DNA from: Bordetella genomosp. 4
GTDB taxonomy: Bacteria; Pseudomonadota; Gammaproteobacteria; Burkholderiales; Burkholderiaceae_B
NCBI RefSeq assembly: GCF_002261185.1
Contig: NZ_NEVQ01000003.1
Span: forward strand, 62,001 to 126,000
Length of the DNA stretch: 64,000 nt
Reading direction: 5' to 3'
The first letter of the stretch is position 1. Every line of letters starts with the position of its first letter. Below are positions 8,081 to 14,083 of this stretch, piece by piece. Both the position numbers and the translations under genes were made by a program. The notes under the pieces are model-generated. The model saw nothing but the letters and a program-made list of their open reading frames with translations. It did not search any database and was not told the origin of the DNA.

Positions 8081-8355
8081 TTCGATCCTTGGGGGCGAAG
8101 GAATCTGCCTGCGCCTGGGTGGCCTTTCCAAATCTTGCAGACGATGGTGATGCTCACGTCGAATTGCTCAGCGAGCACTCGGGAAGGCAGAACACCGCGC
8201 ATTGCGGTGATGTAGTCGATGTGTTCGTCTTGGAGTGGTGCGCCCTTGGGCGGAGGCTCCGGTATGGCGAACTCGGGATGAATGATTGGCGTCGGGGGCG
8301 GTATCGGTGGAGTCCATCCCAGCATGTCCCGAACGATGAATCCGATTCCGTTCAT
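8077..8355 (-). CDS. hypothetical phage protein, 92 aa, possible helix-turn-helix
   Basis: The protein has a proline-rich N-terminal half (WTPPIPPPTP, IPEPPPKGAP). A C-terminal region (YITAMRGVLPSRVLAEQFDVSITIVCKIWKGH) reads like a short helix-turn-helix of the kind found in sigma-70 region 4 or resolvase tails. It overlaps the clamp-like gene by 4 bases and begins 2 bases past the end of the membrane gene before it. Its role is unknown; DNA binding is inferred. Confidence 0.6.
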   Translation of the reverse strand: MNGIGFIVRDMLGWTPPIPPPTPIIHPEFAIPEPPPKGAPLQDEHIDYITAMRGVLPSRVLAEQFDVSITIVCKIWKGHPGAGRFLRPQGSK

Positions 8356-8357
8356 GG

Positions 8358-8585
8358 TCAGAAGCCTGCCCCGCGTCCAAGCCAGGGCAGCACCACGAGA
8401 TAGAGGACGACGAACAGCAGTGCCCCGAGCCATGCGCCGAGCGGTATGCGGTCGTTGTTGTCCCAATTGCCTCGCCCTGCATGGTCTTTGGGCGCGATGA
8501 AATCCACCAGCCTATCTACTACCTTGGCGGGCGAGATTCGCTTTCGATTCGCGTACGGGGGCGCGATAGCGGTGAGTGTTTTCAT
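8358..8585 (-). CDS. small single-pass membrane protein, 75 aa
   Basis: A basic N-terminal region is followed by one strong hydrophobic segment near the C-terminus (GALLFVVLYLVVLPWLG). The ATG at 8585 lies inside the stop codon region of the upstream microprotein gene (ATATGA), with GGAAACCG just before it. Its function is unknown; position in the leftward early operon suggests a role in host takeover or exclusion. Confidence 0.55.
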   Translation of the reverse strand: MKTLTAIAPPYANRKRISPAKVVDRLVDFIAPKDHAGRGNWDNNDRIPLGAWLGALLFVVLYLVVLPWLGRGAGF

Positions 8586-8710
8586 ATCGGTTTCCAAGGA
8601 TCATTCGCCGCGTGGCGGCGGGTGAAGTAGTCTCCGAGGGGAGCCAGGACCAGCAGCACGAGGGCGAGCAGGGCCAGTCCCCAGCAGATAGCGGGGATGG
8701 ATAAGGTCAT
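8582..8710 (-). CDS. membrane microprotein, 42 aa
   Basis: The reading frame starts at ATG 8710 and codes for a very hydrophobic helix (LALLALVLLVLAPLG) followed by a short basic tail ending DPWKPI. Its stop codon overlaps the ATG of the next gene, a coupling typical of this operon. The ribosome-binding site is weak, so it could be translated at low level. It is the first gene of the leftward block. Confidence 0.5.
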   Translation of the reverse strand: MTLSIPAICWGLALLALVLLVLAPLGDYFTRRHAANDPWKPI

Positions 8711-8833
8711 GGGAAACGGCGCGGGGTGCGCGAGGGAGGGTGTAGATTGAGCGCTTTAAGCTAGTAACAAAATGCTATAAAGGCCTGTGGTCCTTCGTCC
8801 TAGTTGGTGCCAACTCAATTAAGAGAGTGATAA

Positions 8834-9178
8834 ATGAGAACCGTATTGGTAGGTGTTGCCGTAGCGTTGGTGGCAGTTGTCCAGTCGTCCCATGCAGCTG
8901 AAGTCAGGATTCCTCGGAGCATGCAGGGAGACAAAGGGAAGTACTATCTTTTGGAGCGGTCAACGAAGGGCGGGATCATCACCGCGGTGTCGAGGCGCGA
9001 CGGTGTTGATAGTGTTGTCTTTACTCGCACCGAGACCAACTGCAAAACCAAGAAAATGCGGGTCTTGGGAGAAAGCGAGACGTCGGTCCGCGACATCAAC
9101 AATAATTCCACCAAGTGGTTTGATCTAGTCCCTGGTTCGAGCAAAAGCGATTTGTTCAACTATCTATGCAAGAAGTGA
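8834..9178 (+). CDS. secreted hypothetical protein, 114 aa
   Basis: An N-terminal signal peptide (RTVLVGVAVALVAVVQSSHA-A, cleavage expected after SHA) predicts export to the periplasm. The mature part has two cysteines (TNC and YLC near the end) that could form a disulfide. The gene is on the plus strand, opposed to the leftward early genes, with its own upstream region. It looks like a lysogenic-conversion gene expressed in the lysogen. No family is recognised. Confidence 0.6.
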   Translation: MRTVLVGVAVALVAVVQSSHAAEVRIPRSMQGDKGKYYLLERSTKGGIITAVSRRDGVDSVVFTRTETNCKTKKMRVLGESETSVRDINNNSTKWFDLVPGSSKSDLFNYLCKK

Positions 9179-9229
9179 GTGGGGCGCCGGATCAATGATC
9201 AACGTAGCCTGATTCTACGAGGTGTCTAG

Positions 9230-9565
9230 ATGGATGAATTCTGGGCAGTATTAAAGACTCACGGTATGTCTACGTTAGCGGAATTTCGTGTTCTTTGGGT
9301 GGAGGCTCAGCGGGGTAATGCTGATGCAGTAGCGAAGGTTTTCCGGATCAGCAGGGATTCGGCGTTTGCGGCAAATCGCATTGCCGAATGGGGCCAGCAA
9401 CGCCGAGAATTTCTTCAGAAGAAAGGTGCATCGACAAAGAAGCGACCTGCCAAAGCTACTAACAACAAGAGTGTTTGGGAAAGACATCGCGAAAAGGCAC
9501 AGGAGTCAAAGTGGACCCCCGTGTATCCCGGCGGTCTTCCGTCACTGGGGAAGAGGTCTAAGTAG
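9230..9565 (+). CDS. hypothetical protein, 111 aa
   Basis: This soluble basic protein starts 51 bp downstream of the secreted-protein gene, probably in the same transcript. The N-terminal 60 residues are helical (FWAVLKTHGMSTLAEFRVLW and DAVAKVFRISRDSAFAANRI). The C-terminal half is rich in Lys/Arg/Ser and looks disordered or nucleic-acid binding. No family is recognised. Confidence 0.5.
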   Translation: MDEFWAVLKTHGMSTLAEFRVLWVEAQRGNADAVAKVFRISRDSAFAANRIAEWGQQRREFLQKKGASTKKRPAKATNNKSVWERHREKAQESKWTPVYPGGLPSLGKRSK

Positions 9566-9599
9566 CACTTCAGGCAGACTTCTTTCATGTGCTTCACAT

Positions 9600-9865
9600 A
9601 ATTGTTTCAGTGAACATCGACACGCGACGCTGGCCGAAACCCACTTTTCAGTGGTTCGGAGCCGTGCATGCCTGACAACACCCGTTCATCACGGCTCCAG
9701 GACTTGCACTGCTCATCAATCGCCGCAGGGTGCAGCCGTAGTGCTTGCCGCCCCTGGGTCGTTGAAATCCTCTGGTCTTGAGCAAACTTCGCTTCCGGGG
9801 TAGAGGGTTGCGCCCGGTGCCTAGAGACGCTTGTGCGCCATCGGCCTGTTCTATCGCTTGGCTGG
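9600..9865. other. non-coding stretch with several stem-loops, leader of the leftward early transcript
   Basis: No supportable gene is seen. A hairpin CCCACT-tttc-AGTGG with flanking complementarity lies at about 9634-9659. A 9-bp perfect inverted repeat, GGAGCCGTG/CACGGCTCC, spans 9658-9698. A further GCAC-rich pairing lies around 9705-9735. The region is just downstream (leftward) of the proposed PL promoter and boxA, so the structures may be antitermination, terminator or small-RNA elements. Confidence 0.4.
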
Positions 9866-9878
9866 TTGTTAAAGAGCG
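9866..9878 (-). promoter_or_regulatory. boxA antitermination element (nutL-like)
   Basis: On the minus strand this reads CGCTCTTTAACAA. It matches the lambda boxA core and 12 of 13 bases of the E. coli rRNA boxA. It lies 22 bp downstream of the proposed -10 of the leftward promoter, where a phage nut site would be expected. Confidence 0.55.
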
Positions 9879-9899
9879 GTTTGTGCTGCTGCGGAACAA

Positions 9900-9928
9900 A
9901 TAGTAGCAATAGCTACGCATATCATCAA
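9900..9928 (-). promoter_or_regulatory. leftward early promoter PL
   Basis: On the minus strand a -35 TTGATG (9923-9928) and a -10 TACTAT (9900-9905) are separated by 17 bp. One operator palindrome overlaps the spacer and -10 end, and the second abuts the -35, so a bound repressor would block polymerase. The rightward promoter at 12950-12978 has the same layout. Confidence 0.55.
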
Positions 9929-9941
9929 TAGCAAATGCTAC
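9903..9941. promoter_or_regulatory. operator OL: two CI-type palindromes
   Basis: GTAGCAATAGCTAC (9903-9916) and ATAGCAAATGCTAC (9928-9941) match the GTAGCAATTGCTAC palindrome upstream of the repressor gene 3 kb away. Their centres are 25 bp apart. They imply that the same repressor binds at both ends of the immunity region, as lambda CI does at OL and OR. Confidence 0.6.
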
Positions 9942-10014
9942 GCTTTTTTTGTAACAAGCGAACTCCGATGTTTGTTGTACGATTCGGAATGATTTTGTTA
10001 CGGAAGGGGTAGAG

Positions 10015-10422
10015 ATGAGGTTTTGGGCTAGCGTGTGCGCATTGGTACTGATTGCCGGATGCGTATCGACCGGCGTACAGGTCAAAGATGAGCAGCTATC
10101 GTCATTCGTACCGGGGCAGACGACGAGGCAAGAGGTGATTGCGGCCTTGGGTCAGCCGACGACTCAAATGCGCAATGCGGATGGCACGAGCATGCTGATA
10201 TACACGCACGTAGAGGCCCAAGCACGCGCCGCCAGCTTTATCCCTATCGTTGGCGCGTTTGTCGGGGGCGCTGATTCCCGGTCGAATCAGGTGACGTTGA
10301 ATTTTGACTCTGACGGCAAACTCCTTGGGCACAGCAGCACAGAGAGCGCGTACGGCACAGGCTATGGCCTATCCGCAGGCCAGGTCGAATCTGTTACAGA
10401 TCAGCCCCGAAAGGCTCCCTGA
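10015..10422 (+). CDS. outer-membrane lipoprotein, SmpA/OmlA-like, in the immunity region
   Basis: A 15-residue signal ends in a lipobox (LIAGC, Cys16), predicting a lipoprotein. The mature part contains PGQTTRQEVIAALGQPT, the motif that opens SmpA/OmlA (BamE-like) domains. There is then a glycine-rich hydrophobic stretch (SFIPIVGAFVGGADS). It is expressed on the plus strand between the two operator sets, away from lytic genes. Its job may be superinfection exclusion or surface change in the lysogen; that is inferred from place and lipoprotein nature. Confidence 0.65.
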   Translation: MRFWASVCALVLIAGCVSTGVQVKDEQLSSFVPGQTTRQEVIAALGQPTTQMRNADGTSMLIYTHVEAQARAASFIPIVGAFVGGADSRSNQVTLNFDSDGKLLGHSSTESAYGTGYGLSAGQVESVTDQPRKAP

Positions 10423-10786
10423 CGAGAGAAAGTAGGTTTCAGCGAGGGAGCTTCCGAAGCTCCTGTCAAATTTAATTAAGACGAAGTTACGGAACCGAAC
10501 TCGGTAATTTGGTACTCAGATAAATTAGACACTAGCGGCAGTTCGTAAATTGTTAGATTTGTGAAAAACACAACGTAATCGCTTGACGAACACAATGTGA
10601 ACCTTTAAGCGAACTTTATGTCTATAATTCGTACGCCTTACTGATCGAATAATCAGTAAAGTTGCAGAAAGATCCCGAATGTGGTAGCCGATTAGGCCAG
10701 ATTGCCGTCGCAAGACCTCACGCTCACCGAACCGATGGTGTGCCGCCTGTACGAAATGATTTGGCGTAGGGAGGCTCAGAAAGGAA
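10423..10786. promoter_or_regulatory. 364-bp intergenic region with promoter and operator-like repeat for the Panacea operon
   Basis: A perfect -10 hexamer TATAAT is at 10623-10628 with only a weak -35 (AACCTT) 17 bp upstream. Ten bases downstream is an 8-bp perfect inverted repeat, TTACTGAT-cgaata-ATCAGTAA (10638-10659), well placed to be an operator over the transcript start. The leader to the ATG at 10787 is about 150 bp; AGGAGG-like GGGAGG lies at about 10769. The first 200 bp are AT-rich with no gene. Confidence 0.45.
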
Positions 10787-11371
10787 ATGGATAAGTTCAG
10801 CAGAAACCGTCTTATTAACGCGATTGTGTATTTCGCGCGTAATACGAAGTCTTCCGGCAAGATTAAGATCTTTAAGCTGCTGTATCTGCTCGACTTTGAA
10901 CATTTCAGACAAACGGGCAAGAGTGTCACGGGCTTCGAGTATCAAGCATGGAAGTTTGGCCCTGTGCCGGTGGCTCTTATGGAAGAATGGGAGCAGCCAA
11001 AACCGGATATGGCGGAAGCTCTTCATATCGAGGCGGTGCGGGTGATTGACTATTGCCGTTATGAGGTCAAGGTCAATGATGGTGTTGAGTTTGATGATGA
11101 AGACTTTACGCCTCGTCAACTTCGAATCATGGAAGAGCTCTGCGCTCGTTTTGGCGGAGCGCTGTCCGAGAAAATGATTGACGTAACGCACGAGCAAAAC
11201 GAAGCGTGGGACCGAGTTTGGCAGAAAGGCCAGGGTGCCTTCCACACGATCCCTTACGAACTCTCCATCCGTGAGGATGACGAGCATCGTGACGCTCTTT
11301 TGCAGATTGCCGCTGAGCAGCGGATGTACGAGCATGCCCTAGCAGGCGCGAGAAGCGTTAGCGTCCACTGA
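10787..11371 (+). CDS. Panacea-domain (SocA-like, DUF4065) putative antitoxin
   Basis: The first 70 residues show the Panacea/SocA pattern: IFKLLYLLDFEHFRQTGKSV followed by TGFEYQAWKFGPVP. This domain serves as a neutralising antitoxin in PanAT toxin-antitoxin pairs, and in SocA as a ClpXP adaptor. The remaining residues are acidic and helical with no second domain recognised. The next gene starts inside this stop codon (one-base overlap), the usual coupling of antitoxin and toxin. It sits between the CI-type operators, where lambda carries rexAB. Confidence 0.75.
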   Translation: MDKFSRNRLINAIVYFARNTKSSGKIKIFKLLYLLDFEHFRQTGKSVTGFEYQAWKFGPVPVALMEEWEQPKPDMAEALHIEAVRVIDYCRYEVKVNDGVEFDDEDFTPRQLRIMEELCARFGGALSEKMIDVTHEQNEAWDRVWQKGQGAFHTIPYELSIREDDEHRDALLQIAAEQRMYEHALAGARSVSVH

Positions 11372-11814
11372 TGAATAAGCCGAGATACGCGCCAGGTCAA
11401 ATCTGGCGAGATGAATGCTATTACCTGGATGCCGTAACGCAAAGTTGCAAACCCAAGTATTTTGCGATACTCGCGCTAAGTGGCGATCAAACCGATTTTC
11501 TCACAGCAGTCCTGACATCGAAGCCCAATGGCTTGACCGAGCATCCCGCATGTTGTCTGGGACCTCCTCGCGCTGGTTTCTACCTCGGTGTTCTGGGTGG
11601 GCCTCTGCAGAAGCCCACCTGGATAGATTTCAGCAGTCTCCGGACGATGGAAGATCGAGACTTGAATCTACTTATTCAGCAGAAACGAACGACGATTGTC
11701 GAAGTGTCCCTTGAAACACGGCAACTGCGCTCCGCACTTGAATGCTTAAGGCAATCTGACGATATAAGTGGACGACAAGCCCGATGGATTGCTGATACGC
11801 TTGCCGGACTATAG
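11371..11814 (+). CDS. Panacea partner protein, candidate toxin, 147 aa
   Basis: I do not recognise the family. The start (ATG within TGATGA) is coupled to the Panacea gene, and an intrinsic terminator follows at once, so the two genes form a complete transcription unit. The N-terminus (APGQIWRDECYYL, KPKYFAILAL, LTAVLTSKPNGL, then PTWIDF) loosely recalls the small beta-barrel of MazF/PemK-type toxins, but the match is by eye only. The C-terminal 50 residues are helical. Toxin or defence effector is inferred from the neighbour. Confidence 0.6.
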   Translation: MNKPRYAPGQIWRDECYYLDAVTQSCKPKYFAILALSGDQTDFLTAVLTSKPNGLTEHPACCLGPPRAGFYLGVLGGPLQKPTWIDFSSLRTMEDRDLNLLIQQKRTTIVEVSLETRQLRSALECLRQSDDISGRQARWIADTLAGL

Positions 11815-11816
11815 TT

Positions 11817-11841
11817 AAAGGCCACCATTCGGTGGCCTTTT
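11817..11841. terminator. bidirectional intrinsic terminator between Panacea operon and repressor
   Basis: A 10-bp stem AAAGGCCACC/GGTGGCCTTT with loop ATTC and T-rich flanks lies between the convergent ends of the Panacea operon (stop 11814) and the CI gene (stop 11862). It can serve both. Confidence 0.75.
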
Positions 11842-11861
11842 GCCTATCGTGCAGGAGTGGC

Positions 11862-12911
11862 CTACTTCGATAGCAGCCTTTCATCCACTCCATTTCTAAG
11901 GTCATAGGGTGACCAAAGAATTCTTCCAATGATGCGCACTTCGCGCCCGTCTTCTTTCTGTAGCGGGAAGGGCTTGTAGTCGAGGTTTATCGACTTAGCG
12001 AGCCATCTGCCATCTCGCTCGCGCTTGATGCATTTCACGATCATCTTTCCGCCGTGGTTGATGGCGTAGACGATACGCGGGTCGATCTGGCGCGGGTCGG
12101 TGATTTCTTCCTGATAGAAAAGCATGGGGCTGCGGTGCCTGATGATCGGCACCATGCTGTCCCCGTCTGCGTAGACGATTGTCATGCGGTCAATTGGCAA
12201 GCCGAAAGACTCTAAGAACGAACGGCGCAGCAGAATTTCCCCGATTTGCGTCTCGTGGTAGTTCTCAATGCCAAGGCTACCGGCGGCGAGCCGGACATCC
12301 AGCTCCGGGACGGGCAGGAACTCATGGTCATTCGCTGAGTACCCTGAATCCACGACGCGTCCCACATCTGGAGCGCGACTTATCCGCAGGGGCTGCTCGC
12401 GCTCCATTTGCTTGGTAGTGACGCCTCCTGGCTCCCATGGTGCCGGTGGGAGGCCATCGATTCTCATTGGGAACTCGTCAGCAGCGGAATCGAGATCGGC
12501 TAGGCCACCATGGCTAGGCGGAGCTGGTTGAGTCGGGGGCGCAACCTTGATGCCCAGCTTTAGTTGAGCAATCGCCAGGGCCATTGCGCCTTGTAGGGCG
12601 TTCAGCTTGTCGGGGGAGAGGTCGCGCACGTCCTTCTCAGGGATGGCGGGGAAGGGCCAGGACTCTATTGTTTGAGTGATGGCAGCTTTGCTCCCGTCCG
12701 GGTCAAACCAGCCTTTCATTCCCGGCATTGCTTCTACTGCCCTTACCGTCTTCTCGGAAATTGGCCGTCCGCCAGAAACCATTTGGCGAACAAAAGCCCC
12801 GTCTTTGTAGCCAAGGCGGCGACCAAAGTCGGTTTTGTTTCCGTGAGAAATCCGGTCCACAGCAGCCGCTAAGCGGGAAATGCGGAACTCGTTCAGTTGC
12901 ACCTCGTTCAT
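11862..12911 (-). CDS. cI: CI-type prophage repressor (HTH plus S24 peptidase)
   Basis: The protein is 349 residues. The N-terminal helix-turn-helix is around residues 20-55 (TDFGRRLGYKDGAFVRQMVSG). A linker follows, then a LexA-like S24 domain from about 200 with catalytic Ser252 (GDSMVP) and Lys293 (MIVKCIK). An Ala210-Gly211 pair is the likely autocleavage site, so the prophage should be SOS-inducible. The ATG at 12911 is preferred to the longer frame because the operators begin 10 bp upstream. It represses PL and PR through the 14-bp palindromes. Confidence 0.9.
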   Translation of the reverse strand: MNEVQLNEFRISRLAAAVDRISHGNKTDFGRRLGYKDGAFVRQMVSGGRPISEKTVRAVEAMPGMKGWFDPDGSKAAITQTIESWPFPAIPEKDVRDLSPDKLNALQGAMALAIAQLKLGIKVAPPTQPAPPSHGGLADLDSAADEFPMRIDGLPPAPWEPGGVTTKQMEREQPLRISRAPDVGRVVDSGYSANDHEFLPVPELDVRLAAGSLGIENYHETQIGEILLRRSFLESFGLPIDRMTIVYADGDSMVPIIRHRSPMLFYQEEITDPRQIDPRIVYAINHGGKMIVKCIKRERDGRWLAKSINLDYKPFPLQKEDGREVRIIGRILWSPYDLRNGVDERLLSK

Positions 12912-12920
12912 GCCAGAAAA

Positions 12921-12972
12921 GTAGCATACGCTACGGGTGCAATTGCTACTTGATATACGTAGCAATTGCTAC
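12921..12972. promoter_or_regulatory. operator OR: three CI/Cro palindromes
   Basis: Three sites lie between the divergent cI and cro-like genes: GTAGCATACGCTAC (12921-12934), GGTGCAATTGCTAC (12936-12949) and the perfect palindrome GTAGCAATTGCTAC (12959-12972). Centre spacings are 15 and 23 bp. The third overlaps the proposed rightward promoter spacer, so it controls that promoter. Confidence 0.7.
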
Positions 12973-12978
12973 TACCAT
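12950..12978 (+). promoter_or_regulatory. rightward early promoter PR
   Basis: A -35 TTGATA (12950-12955) and a -10 TACCAT (12973-12978) are separated by 17 bp, the spacer being almost exactly an operator palindrome. The expected start of transcription is at about 12985, which is the first ATG of the cro-like gene. Confidence 0.55.
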
Positions 12979-12984
12979 GTCGCC

Positions 12985-13272
12985 ATGGACGTGAACACAT
13001 ACCTATCTTCTCCCGGAGCCATGACCGTGTCGCAACTGCGTACGCGGATGATCGCTCTTGGATACCCCGTAAAAAGCGACGCACAAATTCGACAGTGGCG
13101 GACTCGCCACGAGGGGCGGGTTCCATCCCCTGAAAACTGTGTCGGTCTCGAACTAGCCACTTGTGGCGCCATCCGTCGCCAAGACCTGCGCCAGGACTGG
13201 ATGAGGGTATGGCCGGAATTGGCTGGGGATAAGCAGACACGTTTACAGAACTCTCTGGAGGCGGAGTCATGA
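12985..13272 (+). CDS. Cro/YdaS-like transcriptional regulator
   Basis: The 95-residue protein has a Cro/YdaS-type helix-turn-helix. The pattern SPENCVGLELATCGAIRRQDLR followed by WMRVWPEL is the usual YdaS C-terminal signature. It is divergent from cI across the operators and so plays the Cro role. With the proposed PR promoter the ATG at 12985 would be leaderless; the alternative ATG at 13021 has GGAG only 2-3 bases upstream. It overlaps the next gene (ATGA). Confidence 0.75.
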   Translation: MDVNTYLSSPGAMTVSQLRTRMIALGYPVKSDAQIRQWRTRHEGRVPSPENCVGLELATCGAIRRQDLRQDWMRVWPELAGDKQTRLQNSLEAES

Positions 13273-13568
13273 AATGGCCGCTTTACCTGTTGGTTTTAGG
13301 TGCTGGCGTTGTTGCCGTTCTTGTTTGGCGTCACACGACTGGAGATAGTCCAGCTGACTCATTCGTCGGAATTCTGTTTGTGTTTCTTTTGCAGTTCTTG
13401 GCCCTGACTCTCGCCTCGTTGTTTTCGAATTGCCGAGACCATCAAAAAGATAGCGGCAGCGTAGACGCTCAGTCCCACGAAGACGGCAAAGATGGCGAAG
13501 GTGGTGGCCGGTCTCGTGTCGCTGATATAGCGGCCGCAGATATATCCCGCAATTGCCAGGAGGAGTAG
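13269..13568 (+). CDS. small membrane protein, 99 aa, partly antisense to a convergent gene
   Basis: The start is well supported: GGAGGCGGAGTC precedes the ATG, which overlaps the cro-like stop. The first 52 residues form two hydrophobic segments (YLLVLGAGVVAVLVW and GILFVFLLQFLALTLASLF). The rest is low-complexity, charged, and lies antisense to a minus-strand membrane gene that ends at 13359. The C-terminal tail may be a non-native fusion from a recombination junction. Confidence 0.45.
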   Translation: MKWPLYLLVLGAGVVAVLVWRHTTGDSPADSFVGILFVFLLQFLALTLASLFSNCRDHQKDSGSVDAQSHEDGKDGEGGGRSRVADIAAADISRNCQEE

Positions 13569-13736
13569 TGACATGAAGTACTCCCATCTCCTCCCTAAAA
13601 GCCGTGCCAATTTTGATGCTCCGCATTTGGCGACGCGGGCAAGCCTGGGAGCCATGATCCCGATCCCCAAGGGGACGAGCATCAACACTGCGTCCTTCAA
13701 TGTGATCCCGAAAAACAATATTTTGTCCGGCTCCAC
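13359..13736 (-). CDS. three-segment membrane protein, 125 aa, on the minus strand in the early right region
   Basis: The protein has three clear hydrophobic segments (AVLMLVPLGIGIM, YFMSLLLLAIAGYICG and FAIFAVFVGLSVYAAAIFLM) and a Lys/Gln-rich tail. It starts at GTG 13736 with AAGGA about 7 bases upstream. It runs against the rightward early transcript and overlaps the 99-residue plus-strand gene by 210 bp. It may be a cargo gene expressed in the lysogen. No family is recognised. Confidence 0.5.
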   Translation of the reverse strand: MEPDKILFFGITLKDAVLMLVPLGIGIMAPRLARVAKCGASKLARLLGRRWEYFMSLLLLAIAGYICGRYISDTRPATTFAIFAVFVGLSVYAAAIFLMVSAIRKQRGESQGQELQKKHKQNSDE

Positions 13737-13819
13737 GAGTAGTCCTTGTCTCTGTCTTTGGGTTAGGACTCTCGATCATATCCGGATGGGGTCGATTTTC
13801 AATTCTCTGGAGGTGGCGC

Positions 13820-14005
13820 ATGCCTGATTCCTGCCAGCTGATCACGTCACACCCTATCTCAGTTGCAGAAATCTGCCGCTGGTTCCAAGTGGACCCGACA
13901 GACATCTTTCCGGTGGGTTGGGTCATAGACGCGCATATCCCTGGCGACACAACAACGCCGCCGCCATCCAACGCGATCCAAATCGGACCAACAGACATTT
14001 CCTGA
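13820..14005 (+). CDS. hypothetical small protein, 61 aa
   Basis: A good ribosome-binding site (GGAGGT) precedes the ATG by 6 bases. The peptide SVAEICRWFQV is close to SVEEICRWFRV in the portal protein encoded 8.5 kb away, which may be chance or a fragment exchange. There is no membrane segment. The function is unknown. Confidence 0.45.
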   Translation: MPDSCQLITSHPISVAEICRWFQVDPTDIFPVGWVIDAHIPGDTTTPPPSNAIQIGPTDIS

Positions 14006-14083
14006 TTCGTTTGCATGTTGCTCATCTTAAAGACAGCGCCGTGTACCCGAAACCCTGATATCCGCAGTTTCCAAGGTAAGCCT

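Noticed and set aside
13573-13827. An 84-codon plus-strand frame between the membrane genes and the 61-residue gene
   Set aside because: It is antisense to the three-segment membrane gene and has no family features, so it was not called.
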